Assembly (NCBI RefSeq): GCF_037949795.1
Contig: NZ_CP149932.1
Location: 186,001-250,000 of the forward strand
DNA from: Thioclava sp. GXIMD2076
Lineage (GTDB): Bacteria; Pseudomonadota; Alphaproteobacteria; Rhodobacterales; Rhodobacteraceae
Length of the DNA stretch: 64,000 bases
Direction of reading: 5' to 3'
Under the pieces are notes generated by a model that saw only the letters and a program-made list of their open reading frames with translations, had not been told where the DNA came from and did not search any database. Within the stretch, counting starts at the first letter, position 1; each line of letters begins with the position of its first letter. Shown one piece after another: positions 17,809-27,575 of the stretch. Made by a program: the position numbers and the translations under genes.

Positions 17809-19455
17809 ATGGCAGATAATCTTCAGCAGGAACGCCTGCTGTTCTTTCCGAAAGTCCACAAGCGGGTTTTCTCGGTTTCAGCGATCCTGATCGTCGGGTT
17901 CATCATCTACGGGGCGCTTTTCAACGAACAGGCCAATGCGCTGTTCGGAGGCATCCAGAGCTGGTTCGCCACCAATCTCGGCTGGGCCATCATCATCGAG
18001 ATGAATCTTTTCGTCATCGCCGCGATCTATCTGGCCTTCGGGCGCTTCGGCGATATCCGGCTGGGCCGGATGAATGAGAAACCCGCCTATGGCCTCTTCA
18101 GCTGGACCGCCATGCTGTTTTCGGCAGGCATCGGGATCGGCCTGATCTACTGGGGTGTGGCCGAGCCGCTCTACCACTATTTCGCGCCCCCCGTCGGTGC
18201 ACCGGAAACCGAGGAGGCCGCCAAACAGGCGATGGTCATCTCCTTTTTGCATTGGGGCTTCCACGGCTGGGCGATCTATGCGGTTGTCGGTCTGGCGCTG
18301 GCCTATTTCCACTTCCGCAAGGGCCTGCCGCTGACCATCCGCTCGGCGCTCTACCCCATTCTGGGTGAGCGTATCTTCGGAAAATGGGGCGATGCGGTCG
18401 ATATTCTGGCCGTGTTCGGCACGATGTTCGGGATCGTCACCTCGCTGGGCCTCGGCGCGATGCAGATCAATTCGGGTCTGGGCGAGTTGTTCGGCTGGGA
18501 GCAGTCGGTGGTCACTCAGGTCATCATCATCGCCCTTATCACGCTCGCGGCCACCATCTCGGTCGTGGCGGGGCTCGATGCGGGGATCAAACGTCTCTCG
18601 AACCTCAATATCGGCCTGTCGATGGTCTTCCTGCTGTTCATGCTGATCGTGGGCCCGACCATCTTCATCCTCGATCTCTATGTGCAAAGCTATGGCGATT
18701 ACATCTCGCGCTTCATCAGCTGGGCCACTTGGACCGAAGCCTATAACGAGGAAAGCACCTGGCAGAACAGCTGGACGATCTTCTACTGGGCATGGTGGGT
18801 CAGCTGGTCGCCCTTCGTCGGCGTGTTCATCGCGCGCATCTCGCGCGGTCGGACCATCCGCGAATTCGTCCTCGGCGTGATGCTGCTGCCCAGCTCGATC
18901 ATGTTCTTCTGGTTCTGCGCCTTTGGTGGCACGGCCATCAGCATCTCGATGGGCGGGGACAGCACGCTCGTCGATGCCACCAAGGAAGCCTACGGACAGG
19001 CCATGTTCACCCTGCTGGACTATTTCCCGATGTCGGACCTGACCTCCGGTTTCGCGATGGTCCTGATCGTGATGTGGTTCGTGACCTCCTCGGATTCGGG
19101 CTCCTTCGTGATCGATATGCTCACCGCAGGTGGCGACCCGAACCCGCCCAAGATCCAGCGGATCTTCTGGGCCGTGACCGAGGGCTGCGTGGCAGCGGTG
19201 CTGCTGGTCGCGGGCGGTCTGAACGCGCTTCAGGCAGCCGCAGTGGTCGCGGGTTTCCCCTTCGCGGTCGTCTGTTTCCTGATCCTGATCGGGCTTCTGA
19301 AGGCGCTGCGCTGGGATACGCTGATGATCTATCGCCACAATCAGGTCTACCGCAATGACGAGGAGGCAGACCACGCGATGCCGCCCGAACTGCCCGGCGA
19401 TCTTTACGGGTCGGACCCGACCCCGCCGCCCGCCGCGGCAGAAACCAAGGTCTGA
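17809..19455 (+). CDS. BCCT family transporter (betaine/choline/carnitine type)
   Basis: A 548-residue 12-helix secondary transporter. The family signature region is complete: GLIYWGVAEPLYHY in the fourth segment, and FYWAWWVSWSPFVGVFIARISRGRTIREFV around helix 8. It imports quaternary ammonium compounds with sodium or protons, often for osmoprotection or as a carbon and nitrogen source. The C-terminal tail is short and acidic/proline-rich. It stands alone with a terminator 10 bases after the stop. The exact substrate cannot be told from sequence. Confidence 0.92.
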   Translation: MADNLQQERLLFFPKVHKRVFSVSAILIVGFIIYGALFNEQANALFGGIQSWFATNLGWAIIIEMNLFVIAAIYLAFGRFGDIRLGRMNEKPAYGLFSWTAMLFSAGIGIGLIYWGVAEPLYHYFAPPVGAPETEEAAKQAMVISFLHWGFHGWAIYAVVGLALAYFHFRKGLPLTIRSALYPILGERIFGKWGDAVDILAVFGTMFGIVTSLGLGAMQINSGLGELFGWEQSVVTQVIIIALITLAATISVVAGLDAGIKRLSNLNIGLSMVFLLFMLIVGPTIFILDLYVQSYGDYISRFISWATWTEAYNEESTWQNSWTIFYWAWWVSWSPFVGVFIARISRGRTIREFVLGVMLLPSSIMFFWFCAFGGTAISISMGGDSTLVDATKEAYGQAMFTLLDYFPMSDLTSGFAMVLIVMWFVTSSDSGSFVIDMLTAGGDPNPPKIQRIFWAVTEGCVAAVLLVAGGLNALQAAAVVAGFPFAVVCFLILIGLLKALRWDTLMIYRHNQVYRNDEEADHAMPPELPGDLYGSDPTPPPAAAETKV

Positions 19456-19464
19456 ACGACAGGA

Positions 19465-19490
19465 AGGGCAGCCCCGTGGCTGCCCTTTTT
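19465..19490 (+). terminator. Terminator after the BCCT gene
   Basis: GGGCAGCC and GGCTGCCC form an 8-bp stem with a 4-base loop followed by five T, 10 bases after the stop. Confidence 0.88.
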
Positions 19491-19648
19491 CCATGCGCAG
19501 GACCGACAGAAGAGGGAGCGATGGGACGGAACACCTCGGGGGTCTGGACTTCACTGCAAAGCTGGCTCAGAAAGTGGGGCGACATCCATGGGCCATGCCG
19601 GATCGCGTGTCGTGATGCGCAACATGGCCCGAGCCTGAAAGTGCCCCG

Positions 19649-20857
19649 ATGACCACCGATCCGCTCAGCCTTGCCCGCTCCCGCGCGAAAGCGCCCGATT
19701 TCACCCAAGTCTTTACCGGCCCTGTGCCCGGTCCCTCGGACGGCCCCCTGAACGGGCTGACCGTAGCGGTGAAGGACCTGTTTGATGTGACGGGATACCA
19801 GACACGGGCCGGATCGAAGGCCCGCGCGAACCGCCCGGTGGCCGAAAAGGACGCAACCGTCATCGCGCGGCTGCGCGAGGCCGGAGCGGGGCTCATCGGC
19901 CATACCAACATGACCGAATTCGCCTATTCGGGCCTTGGCCAGAACCCGCATTACGGCACGCCCCTGACGCCGCTGATCGAGGGCGCGATTGCCGGCGGCT
20001 CGACCTCGGGCGGAGCGTCGAGCGTGGCGCGCGGCGTGGCCGATATCGCGCTTGGCACCGATACGGGCGGCTCGCTGCGCATTCCGGCGGCCTTCTGCGG
20101 GCTGATCGGGTTCAAACCCACCGCCTCCGATGTGCCGCGCGAGGGCGTGGTGGCCCTCTCGCATACGCTCGATTCCGTGGGCGTCATGGCGCGCGATGCG
20201 CTGACCGTGCAGGCCGCAATGGAGGTCTTGCGCGATGCGCCCTATGAGGAAACCGAACTCCCGCAGGAGCTGATCCTGCCGCGCAGTTTCGGGCGCGACG
20301 GGCTGGACCCCGAGGTGGCACAGGCCTTCGACGCGGCTCTCGAGACCCTGAAAGACGCGGGCTACCGCATCATCGAGACCGACCTGCCCTATTTCACCCT
20401 CTATCAGGAGCTGGCCGTCTGGCAATTCTCGGCGGTCGAATCGCGTGTCCATCACAAGGCCGATTACGACGACAGACAGGACCAGATTGATTCACGTGTA
20501 ACCACGCGCATGGCCCGCGCCGATACCGCGAGCGCGCCCGATTATGCCCGCACGCTGCTCCTGCGCGAGGCGATCGCGCGGGATGCAAAACGCGAGCTGC
20601 TGGGACGCGCCATCGTGCTGCCGACCGCACCAATCCTGCCGCCGCAGCTGAGCGCACTGGAGGAGGACGAGAGCTTCAACCGGCTCAATCTGTTAGCGCT
20701 GCGCAACACCACCATGGCCAATGTGATAGATGGCTGCTCGATCTCGCTGCCGCTCCCCACGCCGGGCACGGGGCTGATGCTGATTGCAGCCACACACGAG
20801 GACGCCAAGCTGATCCATGCCGCGCATGAGCTGGCGCCGCTCCTGAAATCCGAGTGA
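19649..20857 (+). CDS. Amidase-signature family hydrolase
   Basis: A 402-residue amidase with the Ser-cisSer-Lys triad in place: Lys-42 (VAVKDLFDV), Ser-115 in GGSTSGG, and nucleophile Ser-139 in DTGGSLR, 24 residues later as in the family. The remaining signature DTGGSLRIPAAFCGLIGFKPT is intact. It is shorter than GatA (about 480) and has no gatB or gatC nearby, so it is a stand-alone amidase, perhaps AtzF-like or acting on a small amide. A GTGATAG stop overlaps the beginning of the OxyR-type site of ahpC. Confidence 0.85.
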   Translation: MTTDPLSLARSRAKAPDFTQVFTGPVPGPSDGPLNGLTVAVKDLFDVTGYQTRAGSKARANRPVAEKDATVIARLREAGAGLIGHTNMTEFAYSGLGQNPHYGTPLTPLIEGAIAGGSTSGGASSVARGVADIALGTDTGGSLRIPAAFCGLIGFKPTASDVPREGVVALSHTLDSVGVMARDALTVQAAMEVLRDAPYEETELPQELILPRSFGRDGLDPEVAQAFDAALETLKDAGYRIIETDLPYFTLYQELAVWQFSAVESRVHHKADYDDRQDQIDSRVTTRMARADTASAPDYARTLLLREAIARDAKRELLGRAIVLPTAPILPPQLSALEEDESFNRLNLLALRNTTMANVIDGCSISLPLPTPGTGLMLIAATHEDAKLIHAAHELAPLLKSE

Positions 20858-20893
20858 TAGATATCGTCTATCAGAAATCGTATAATAATCAAT
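20857..20893 (+). promoter_or_regulatory. Probable OxyR binding site upstream of ahpC
   Basis: The first half, ATAG-N7-CTAT at 20857-20871, is a perfect match to the OxyR half-site. After the expected 7-base gap come two degraded quarters (CGTA, CAAT) at the right spacing of 7. It sits about 100 bases before ahpC, touches the amidase stop codon, and the OxyR gene is two genes downstream. Confidence 0.65.
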
Positions 20894-20989
20894 TTCACCT
20901 AAGCCCCCGCAGGACGTAGATTACGTTCAAGGGTTTAAACCCCAAACGGTTCACAAGAACCGCCTCCCCAAACGAAAGACGAGGACGAC

Positions 20990-21553
20990 ATGGCTCTCAT
21001 CAATACCAAGATCAAACCTTTCGCTGCCACGGCATTCAAACAAGGCAAATTCATCGACGTCACCGAAGCCGACATCGCCGGCAAATGGGCCGTCTTCTTC
21101 TTCTATCCCGCTGACTTCACCTTCGTCTGCCCGACCGAACTGGGCGATGTGGCCGACCATTATGCAGAACTGCAGAAAATGGGCGTGGAAGTGTTCTCCG
21201 TCTCGACCGACACCCATTTCACCCACAAGGCATGGCACGAATCCTCCGATACCATCGTGAAGATCCAATACGGCATGATCGGCGACCCGACCGGCACCAT
21301 CACCCGTAACTTCGACGCGATGCGCGAAGACGAAGGCCTTGCAGATCGCGCAACCTTCATCGTCGACCCCGACGGGATCATCCAGGCGATGGAAATCACC
21401 GCAGAAGGCATCGGCCGCGACGCCTCCGACCTCGTGCGCAAGATCAAAGCCGCGCAATACGTGCGCGCGCATCCGGGCGAGGTTTGCCCCGCCAAGTGGA
21501 AAGAAGGCGAGAAAACCCTCGCACCGTCGCTCGAACTCGTCGGCAAGATCTGA
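20990..21553 (+). CDS. ahpC: Alkyl hydroperoxide reductase peroxiredoxin AhpC
   Basis: A 187-residue typical 2-Cys peroxiredoxin. The peroxidatic Cys-47 lies in FTFVCPTE and the resolving Cys-166 in [10 protein letters not shown]. It reduces H2O2, organic peroxides and peroxynitrite, and is recharged by AhpF encoded 141 bases downstream. ACGAGGACG precedes the ATG. Expression is probably induced through the OxyR-like site upstream. Confidence 0.97.
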   Translation: MALINTKIKPFAATAFKQGKFIDVTEADIAGKWAVFFFYPADFTFVCPTELGDVADHYAELQKMGVEVFSVSTDTHFTHKAWHESSDTIVKIQYGMIGDPTGTITRNFDAMREDEGLADRATFIVDPDGIIQAMEITAEGIGRDASDLVRKIKAAQYVRAHPGEVCPAKWKEGEKTLAPSLELVGKI

Positions 21554-21694
21554 TCTTTCGCGATCCGACCTCTCTCTGCGCGGGGCACCCCGCGCAGAGC
21601 CTCCCCTCCGGCCCCGATTTGACACCGGTCAATGCGCCACAGACGCGTGTGACGGACATTGAGGCCCCTCCCCCCAGACATTCGGAGTTCTCCC

Positions 21695-23278
21695 ATGCTC
21701 GACAGCACGCTCAAGACCCAACTTTCCGCCTATCTCGAACGGCTGGTGCGTCCGGTCGTCCTGACCGCCTCCACCAATGACTCGGCCCGTTCCGCCGAGA
21801 TGGTCGAGCTGCTGACCGAGATCGCGGAGCTCAACGACAAAGTTACCGTCTCGCTGGACGGCAATGACGCCCGCAAACCCTCCTTCACCATCGCCTCGCC
21901 GGGCGAGGACATCTCGCTGACCTTTGCGGGTCTGCCGATGGGCCACGAGTTCACCTCGCTGGTGCTGGCGCTCCTGCAGGTCGGTGGCTATCCGCCGAAA
22001 GTCGAGCAGGAGCTGATCGATCAGGTGAAAGAGGTCGCGGGCGAGTTCGTCTTCGAGACCTATTTCTCGCAATCGTGCCAGAACTGCCCCGATGTGGTGC
22101 AAGCGTTGAACCTGATGGCCGTGCTCAACCCCAATGTGAAGCACGTCGCCATCGACGGCTCGGATTTCCAGGATGAGGTGAACGCCCGCGAAGTGATGAG
22201 CGTCCCCACCGTCTATCTGAACGGCGAGGTCTTCGGCCAGGGCCGCATGGAGCTGGGCGAGATCGTGGCCAAGATCGATACCGGCTCGGCAGACAAAGCC
22301 GCCGCCAAGATCAATGCCAAAGATGCGTTCGACGTGCTCGTGGTCGGTGGTGGCCCCGCCGGTGCCGCCGCCGCTGTCTATGCCGCGCGCAAAGGCATCC
22401 GCACCGGTGTGGCCGCCCAGCGGTTCGGCGGTCAGGTGCTCGACACCATGTCCATCGAGAACCTGATCTCGGTGCCCCATACCGAAGGTCCGAAACTGGC
22501 CACCGCACTGGAACAGCACGTCAAGGAATATGACGTGGATATCATGAACCTGCAGACCGCGACCGGCCTTGAACGCAAGGGCGATCTGGTGGAAGTCACG
22601 CTGGAAAGCGGTGCAGTGCTGAAATCGAAATCGGTGATCCTGTCGACCGGTGCCCGCTGGCGCCAGATGGGTGTGCCCGGTGAGGTCGAATACAAGAACA
22701 AGGGCGTGGCCTACTGCCCCCACTGTGACGGCCCGCTGTTCAAAGGCAAGCGCACCGCAGTCATCGGGGGCGGCAATTCGGGCGTCGAAGCGGCGATCGA
22801 TCTGGCCGGTATCGTGTCGCATGTGACCCTGATCGAGTTCGATACGAAACTGCGCGCCGATCAAGTTCTGCAGGACAAGCTCAAGAGCCTGCCGAATGTC
22901 ACGATCATCATGAATGCGGCGACCACCGAAGTGACCGGTGACGGCGCAAAGGTGAACGGGCTGGCTTACCGCGACCGCACCACCGGCGAGGACCATCATA
23001 TCGAACTCGAGGGGATCTTCGTGCAGATCGGCCTGCTGCCCAACACCGATTTCCTGAAAGGCACGCTGGATCTAACCCCGCGCGGCGAGATCATGATCGA
23101 TGCCCATGGTGCGACCTCGATGGAGGGCGTGTTTGCCGCAGGCGATTGCACCACCACCCCCTATAAGCAGATCGTCATCGCGATGGGTCTGGGGGCAACG
23201 GCGGCGCTCGGGGCATTCGATTACATGATCCGCAGCTCGGTCCAGACCGAGAAAAAAGAAGCGGTCGCTGCCGAATAA
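21695..23278 (+). CDS. ahpF: Alkyl hydroperoxide reductase flavoprotein AhpF
   Basis: A 527-residue NADH:peroxiredoxin reductase. The N-terminal double-thioredoxin domain carries its CxxC in SCQNCPD (about residue 128). The thioredoxin-reductase-like part has the FAD motif [19 protein letters not shown], the active disulphide CPHC, and the NAD motif [15 protein letters not shown]. The start [10 protein letters not shown] has GGAG 7 bases upstream; an in-frame ATG 12 codons earlier does not. It is followed by a strong terminator before oxyR. Confidence 0.96.
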   Translation: MLDSTLKTQLSAYLERLVRPVVLTASTNDSARSAEMVELLTEIAELNDKVTVSLDGNDARKPSFTIASPGEDISLTFAGLPMGHEFTSLVLALLQVGGYPPKVEQELIDQVKEVAGEFVFETYFSQSCQNCPDVVQALNLMAVLNPNVKHVAIDGSDFQDEVNAREVMSVPTVYLNGEVFGQGRMELGEIVAKIDTGSADKAAAKINAKDAFDVLVVGGGPAGAAAAVYAARKGIRTGVAAQRFGGQVLDTMSIENLISVPHTEGPKLATALEQHVKEYDVDIMNLQTATGLERKGDLVEVTLESGAVLKSKSVILSTGARWRQMGVPGEVEYKNKGVAYCPHCDGPLFKGKRTAVIGGGNSGVEAAIDLAGIVSHVTLIEFDTKLRADQVLQDKLKSLPNVTIIMNAATTEVTGDGAKVNGLAYRDRTTGEDHHIELEGIFVQIGLLPNTDFLKGTLDLTPRGEIMIDAHGATSMEGVFAAGDCTTTPYKQIVIAMGLGATAALGAFDYMIRSSVQTEKKEAVAAE

Positions 23279-23296
23279 GGTAGCACTCGCGCTATC

Positions 23297-23333
23297 GCCG
23301 CGCCTTCGGGGTCCCCCGAAGGCGCGGCTTTTT
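23297..23333 (+). terminator. Terminator after ahpF
   Basis: A long GC-rich stem (GCCGCGCCTTCGG with CCGAAGGCGCGGC) is followed by a run of five T. It separates ahpCF from oxyR. Confidence 0.9.
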
Positions 23334-23390
23334 CATGCCCGCTTCCGCGCCCTCTTTACACAGGCAGGGATTTGGCACAGTCCTTTGCGC

Positions 23391-24314
23391 ATGACATTGC
23401 GCGAACTCCAGTATCTGGTCGAACTTGCCCGCCTGCGGAACTTCCGCCGCGCGGCAGAGATCTGCAATGTCAGCCAGCCGACGCTCTCGACCCAGTTGCG
23501 CAAGCTGGAGGAAAGTCTGGGCGTGCAATTGGTCGAGCGGAGCAAACAGCAGGTTCTTCTGACCCCCGTCGGCGAGGAAATCGTGGCGCGCGCGCAGAAG
23601 ATGCTGGATGAGGCGCGCGACATCCGCGCCATTGCCGAGCGCAATCGTGCCCCCGATACCGGCCGCCTGCGTCTGGGTGCCTTCCCCACGCTTGGTCCCT
23701 ATATCCTTCCGGCCCTCCTGCCCGAGATCGCGCGCGGCTTCCCGAACCTGCAATTGCAGCTTTTCGAGGAGAAGAGCGAGACCCTGCTGGGCCTTTTGCG
23801 CAGCGGTGATCTGGATGCGGCGCTTCTGGCGCTGCCGATCGAGGATCCGACCCTGCAGACCACCCCCCTCTTCGAGGAACCGTTTCTTCTGGCCGTGCCG
23901 CGGGGTCATCGTCTGGCCAGCAGCGGACCACTACATCTGGCCGATCTGGGCGCCGAAGAGATGATGCTTCTCGAGGACGGGCATTGCCTGCGCGATCAGG
24001 CGGTGAGCATCTGCAACCGCTGGGGCCTCGACGAGATCGAGGGCTTCCGCGCCACCAGCCTCGAGACATTGCGGCAGATGGTGGCCGCGGGCATGGGAAT
24101 TACCCTGCTGCCACAGCTGGCAACCGAGGGCCCGATGGCCCAAAGCACCAGCATGAGCCTGATCCCTCTGGCTGACACGCCGACCCCCGGACGGCAGATC
24201 GGCATGGTCTGGCGGCGCAGCTCCTACATGGTCCCACTTCTGCGTCAGATCGCCAGAATCACTGCGCAAACGGCCAAGGCACGGCTCGGGGCAAACCGCT
24301 CGACCGCCGCCTGA
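23391..24314 (+). CDS. oxyR: Hydrogen peroxide-sensing LysR-type regulator OxyR
   Basis: A 307-residue LysR-type protein with an N-terminal winged helix (residues 1-60: FRRAAEICNVSQPTLSTQLRKLEE). Starting at this ATG, the sensor cysteines fall at 199 and 208 in GHCLRDQAVSIC, the same numbers and motif as E. coli OxyR, which supports both the function and the start. Oxidation to a disulphide turns it into an activator of ahpC-type genes. It lies downstream of ahpCF on the same strand rather than divergent. Confidence 0.95.
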   Translation: MTLRELQYLVELARLRNFRRAAEICNVSQPTLSTQLRKLEESLGVQLVERSKQQVLLTPVGEEIVARAQKMLDEARDIRAIAERNRAPDTGRLRLGAFPTLGPYILPALLPEIARGFPNLQLQLFEEKSETLLGLLRSGDLDAALLALPIEDPTLQTTPLFEEPFLLAVPRGHRLASSGPLHLADLGAEEMMLLEDGHCLRDQAVSICNRWGLDEIEGFRATSLETLRQMVAAGMGITLLPQLATEGPMAQSTSMSLIPLADTPTPGRQIGMVWRRSSYMVPLLRQIARITAQTAKARLGANRSTAA

Positions 24315-24652
24315 ACGCCCAACGGTTCATCATATTACTTCGTAGAAACGAACTATTTTCCTCTCGGCCCAACGTAGATCTGGCCAGAAACATCGGGCAC
24401 TATTCCAATAAATAAGCACGCATATAGCATCTATGCGTAATATTCCCGCAAAAATAGCGATCTATGCAAAAACTGACAGACATAATGTCGCAGATGGGTG
24501 TTATTTACTATTATGCACACATCAGGTCGACTATGGTCGTTTTAATGTCGCTAATGATCATTTTGCAGGGAGAAGCAAAGCTGCTGGAGGGCTGATCTAG
24601 GCACATAAGGGAGATAAACAGTAACAAAATCCGGTTTTGACCGGCAAGCATA
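24315..24652 (+). promoter_or_regulatory. AT-rich control region of the polyol-type MFS gene
   Basis: A 338-base gap without a gene, clearly richer in A+T than the coding flanks. It holds an inverted repeat ACGCATA-N7-TATGCGT (24418-24438), palindromes GACATAATGTC (24479-24489) and AATGATCATT (24553-24562), and a direct repeat AATGTCGC-N2-ATG at 24484-24496 and 24544-24556, spaced exactly 60 bases. These look like binding sites for one or more regulators. No regulator gene other than OxyR is adjacent. Confidence 0.5.
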
Positions 24653-25942
24653 GTGACCTCGACACCAGATATATCAAACTCCCCCGCCAATCCTTCCTCT
24701 TCTCATTCCAAGACTGAACGCTTAGGTTTCTTCGATAAAATCGGCCTGCCCAGCACCCTAAAATGGGGCTTCCTCGGGCTACTGGTATTCATGATCGGCG
24801 ATGGCGTCGAACTCGGATATCTGGCCCCGTATCTTGAAGGCAAGGGCCTCGGCCAAGGCCAGGTCGCACTCCTCTTCACCGTCTACGGGATCACCGTTGC
24901 CATTTCCTCGTGGCTCTCGGGCCCGATGAGCCAGGTCTATGGCCCCCGCAAGGTCATGTGGGCGGGCCTCGCGATCTGGGGGGTGCTGGAAGTGGCCTTC
25001 CTGACCCTCGGTATCTCTACCCTCAACTATCCGCTGATGCTGGTGACCTATGCGCTGCGTGGTTTCGGCTATCCGCTCTTCGCCTATGGTTTCCTTGTGT
25101 GGATCGCCGCTGCCACCCCCGCCAAGCGCCTTGGCATGGCCGCCAGCTGGTTCTGGTTTGCCTATGCCGCAGGTCTGCCGACGCTTGGCTCGCTGACAGC
25201 CTCCATCGCGATCCCTGCGATCGGAACGATGGGGACACTCTGGCTTTCGCTGGTTCTGGTGGTCGTGGGCGGCGCGCTATCGCTGATGGCCATGGCCAAG
25301 ACCAAAGGCGGCGAACCGCTGACCAAAACCGCCGAAAGCCCCTTTGCCGCGATGGGTCGCTCGATCTCGATCATGTGGCGTGAGCCGATCTCGACAGTCG
25401 GCGGGCTGGTGCGCACGGTAAATACCTCGTCGCAATACGCCTTCTTCATCGTCCTGCCGGGCTTCTTCATGACCACCATCGGCTTCTCGCTCGAGGAATG
25501 GCTACGCCTCCTGACGATCATGTTCCTCGGCAATCTGGTCGGCAATCTGGCCTCGGGCTATATCGGCAAGAAGATCGGGCTGCGCAACACCATCGCCCTG
25601 ATGGGCGCCATCGGCACCTCGTTGGGTATTCTCGCGGTCTTCTATGTGCCGCAAATGGCACCGGGCAATTTCGCCATCGCCTCGCTGGTTGCCATCTTCT
25701 ACGGGATCATGCTCGGCGGCTATGTGCCTCTCTCGGCTCTGATGCCGATGGTGCTGCCGCATGACAAGGCGGGTGCGCTGGCGGTTGTCAGCCTCGGTGC
25801 CGGTGCTGCCACATGGGTCGGTCCGATCGTGGTCGCGGCCATGCGCCCGCTCTTCGGTCTGGAAGGTGTGATGTGGGCCTTCGTGGTGCTCTATCTGCTC
25901 AGCGGCGCGCTGATCATGCTGGTGCGCGAACCCAAGGTCTGA
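24653..25942 (+). CDS. MFS transporter of the RbtT/DalT/CsbX (polyol/2-oxoglutarate) family
   Basis: A 429-residue, 12-helix major facilitator. The opening of the membrane part (LKWGFLGLLVFMIGDGVELGYLAPYL) and the segments ALRGFGYPLFAYGF and ASWFWFAYAAG closely follow the ribitol/D-arabinitol permeases RbtT and DalT and Bacillus CsbX. The start is a GTG with no clear ribosome site; a later start would shorten the polar N-terminus but not the first helix. No polyol dehydrogenase or kinase is adjacent, so the substrate stays open. A good terminator follows. Confidence 0.8.
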   Translation: MTSTPDISNSPANPSSSHSKTERLGFFDKIGLPSTLKWGFLGLLVFMIGDGVELGYLAPYLEGKGLGQGQVALLFTVYGITVAISSWLSGPMSQVYGPRKVMWAGLAIWGVLEVAFLTLGISTLNYPLMLVTYALRGFGYPLFAYGFLVWIAAATPAKRLGMAASWFWFAYAAGLPTLGSLTASIAIPAIGTMGTLWLSLVLVVVGGALSLMAMAKTKGGEPLTKTAESPFAAMGRSISIMWREPISTVGGLVRTVNTSSQYAFFIVLPGFFMTTIGFSLEEWLRLLTIMFLGNLVGNLASGYIGKKIGLRNTIALMGAIGTSLGILAVFYVPQMAPGNFAIASLVAIFYGIMLGGYVPLSALMPMVLPHDKAGALAVVSLGAGAATWVGPIVVAAMRPLFGLEGVMWAFVVLYLLSGALIMLVREPKV

Positions 25943-25961
25943 CGCCTTAACCTCTGCAGAA

Positions 25962-25997
25962 GGGCCCGTATCGCCACGCGCGATGCGGGCCTTTTTC
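25962..25997 (+). terminator. Terminator after the polyol-type MFS gene
   Basis: GGCCCGTATCGC and GCGATGCGGGCC make a 12-bp stem (one G-U) with a 5-base loop and five T, 19 bases after the stop. Confidence 0.9.
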
Positions 25998-26119
25998 ATG
26001 GCGCGGATCACCCTGCGGGCGACAGCCGGAACGGCATGAAAAAACCGCCAAGCCGGAGCGGCAGAGCGGATAGGTCTATCATCCGATAGACAAGGCAACC
26101 ATTTTCAGGGGGAGTAAAA

Positions 26120-26195
26120 TGGTGCCCGGAGGCGGATTTGAACCACCGACACGCGGATTTTCAATCCGCTGCTCTACCAACTGAGCTATCCGGGC
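26120..26195 (-). tRNA. tRNA-Phe(GAA)
   Basis: On the minus strand acceptor GCCCGGA pairs with TCCGGGC, the D arm reads AGCTCAGTTGGTAGAGC, the anticodon loop TTGAAAA lies in a GCGGA/TCCGC stem, and CCA is encoded. It lies 160 bases downstream of yacG on the same strand. Confidence 0.97.
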
Positions 26196-26355
26196 ACTTT
26201 CAGCTTCGAGCGGTGCTCTCTGCTTCGGTAGGGCGGTGTTTAGAGAAGCTCGGCAGCGGTGTCCAGAGGGAATTTGAAGTTTTTTCAACTTTCCTTCCGG
26301 CACCCTGATTTTTCCCGAATTTCCCTATCTTTTCAGACCCGTGAGGGCCTCTGGA

Positions 26356-26535
26356 TCAATGAGGTTTCTGGTCTGGTGCCCAATCTTCGGGGGCACGTTC
26401 CTCTTCCTCGGCGATGTCGCCCGGAATCACATAAGAGCCGTTGAGCCATTTCGCCAAATCAACGTCGGCGCAGCGTTTGGAGCAGAAAGGCCGGAATTTC
26501 GGGTCGGTTTCCTTACCGCAAACGGGACAGCTCAT
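26356..26535 (-). CDS. yacG: Zinc-binding DNA gyrase inhibitor YacG
   Basis: A 59-residue protein with the four zinc ligands Cys-3, Cys-6, Cys-18 and Cys-22 (MSCPVCGKE and FCSKRCADVDLAKWLNGSY), the exact YacG signature. In E. coli YacG binds GyrB and blocks DNA binding. The tail after residue 40 is acidic. Its ATG overlaps the stop of the RNase gene (ATGA), so it is translationally coupled in maf-rng-yacG. Confidence 0.93.
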   Translation of the reverse strand: MSCPVCGKETDPKFRPFCSKRCADVDLAKWLNGSYVIPGDIAEEEERAPEDWAPDQKPH

Positions 26536-27575
26536 GCTGCCCCCTTTCCGACCAGCGCCTCCAGCGAGACGCGGTCGCGCTTGCGTTGCAGCTCGTAATT
26601 TCCAAGCGGCGTCCAGCCCGCAAGCGAGGCCTCCGCCTCGCCCTTGAACGCGGTCTTCATCTGCTGATCGAGCGGCTGGCGATCGCGTTTGGGCATGGGC
26701 GCGAAATCGACAACGATCTGCCCGCCAAGCCCACGCAGACGCAATTGACGCGGCAGCTCGCGGGCGGCGGCGATATTGGCCTTCAGGCTGGCCGCAGGCG
26801 ACGTATCATTGCCGGTATTCACATCCACCGCGATCAGCGCACGCGTTGGCTCGATCATCATATGGGCACCGTTAGGCAGGTCCACACGGGCGCGCATGAG
26901 CGCATCCAGCTGGTCCAGCACACCATGCTCCTCGAAATCGCCCTCGATCACTTCATCGGGCGCAGGCTCTGCCCAATCGCGCCACGCCTCCTCATGCGGA
27001 TCCGGCACATCGACCAGCAGTTCGGGCTCGCCCGAGAGGTCATTCATGACCGCCTCGGCGAGCTCGCGCATGGCATTGATATCCTCGGCCAACTCGCCAT
27101 CCTCAGCCAGCGGCGCGGCAGAACGTAGGATCAGCCCCATATCGGAGCCATCCATCACCACATCGGCCAGAGATTTCAGCCCCTCGCGCACATCTTCCTC
27201 ACGGATACGCCGCGAGATATTGATGCCGGGCGCACCGGGCGTCACGATGCAGTAGCGCGATTTGAACAGCACCCGCAGCGAGACCGGAACGGCCTTGCCT
27301 GCCTCGGTGCCGCCGGTGACCATGCAGATCACATTCTGGCCGGGCGCGAGGCCTTTGACCTCGCGCAGGAAGCCGCGCTGACCGTCGGGCAGATCGAGGA
27401 AGACCCCGCCCTGCCCCTTCATCTGGCGGCCCACCTTGGCGCGCAGGATCGCACCGGGGGCAAGCGGCTGCACATCGGAGGCGTCGATCAGCAGATCCTC
27501 GAGCTGTCCGTCCACCATGAGAGCGGCAGCTTCCAGTTCCTTGTAACTGCCCAGAATGATAGTACGACCCTTCAT
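26532..27575 (-). CDS. Ribonuclease E/G family protein, short form
   Basis: A 347-residue RNase E/G homologue. The S1-like N-terminal part is reduced, and the catalytic DNase I-like region has both metal-binding aspartates (AVDVNTGND and IVVDFAPM). It ends soon after them, without the zinc-link cysteines and small domain of E. coli RNase G (489 residues). The start [11 protein letters not shown] overlaps the maf stop (ATGA). It probably trims rRNA or degrades mRNA. Because it is so compact, dimer/tetramer formation as in E. coli seems unlikely; that is inference. Confidence 0.85.
   Translation of the reverse strand: MKGRTIILGSYKELEAAALMVDGQLEDLLIDASDVQPLAPGAILRAKVGRQMKGQGGVFLDLPDGQRGFLREVKGLAPGQNVICMVTGGTEAGKAVPVSLRVLFKSRYCIVTPGAPGINISRRIREEDVREGLKSLADVVMDGSDMGLILRSAAPLAEDGELAEDINAMRELAEAVMNDLSGEPELLVDVPDPHEEAWRDWAEPAPDEVIEGDFEEHGVLDQLDALMRARVDLPNGAHMMIEPTRALIAVDVNTGNDTSPAASLKANIAAARELPRQLRLRGLGGQIVVDFAPMPKRDRQPLDQQMKTAFKGEAEASLAGWTPLGNYELQRKRDRVSLEALVGKGAA

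Noticed and set aside
17878..19554. A 558-codon minus-strand frame opposite the BCCT gene
   Set aside because: The BCCT protein has all family signatures on the plus strand; the opposite frame is a repetitive Asp/Arg/His-rich shadow.
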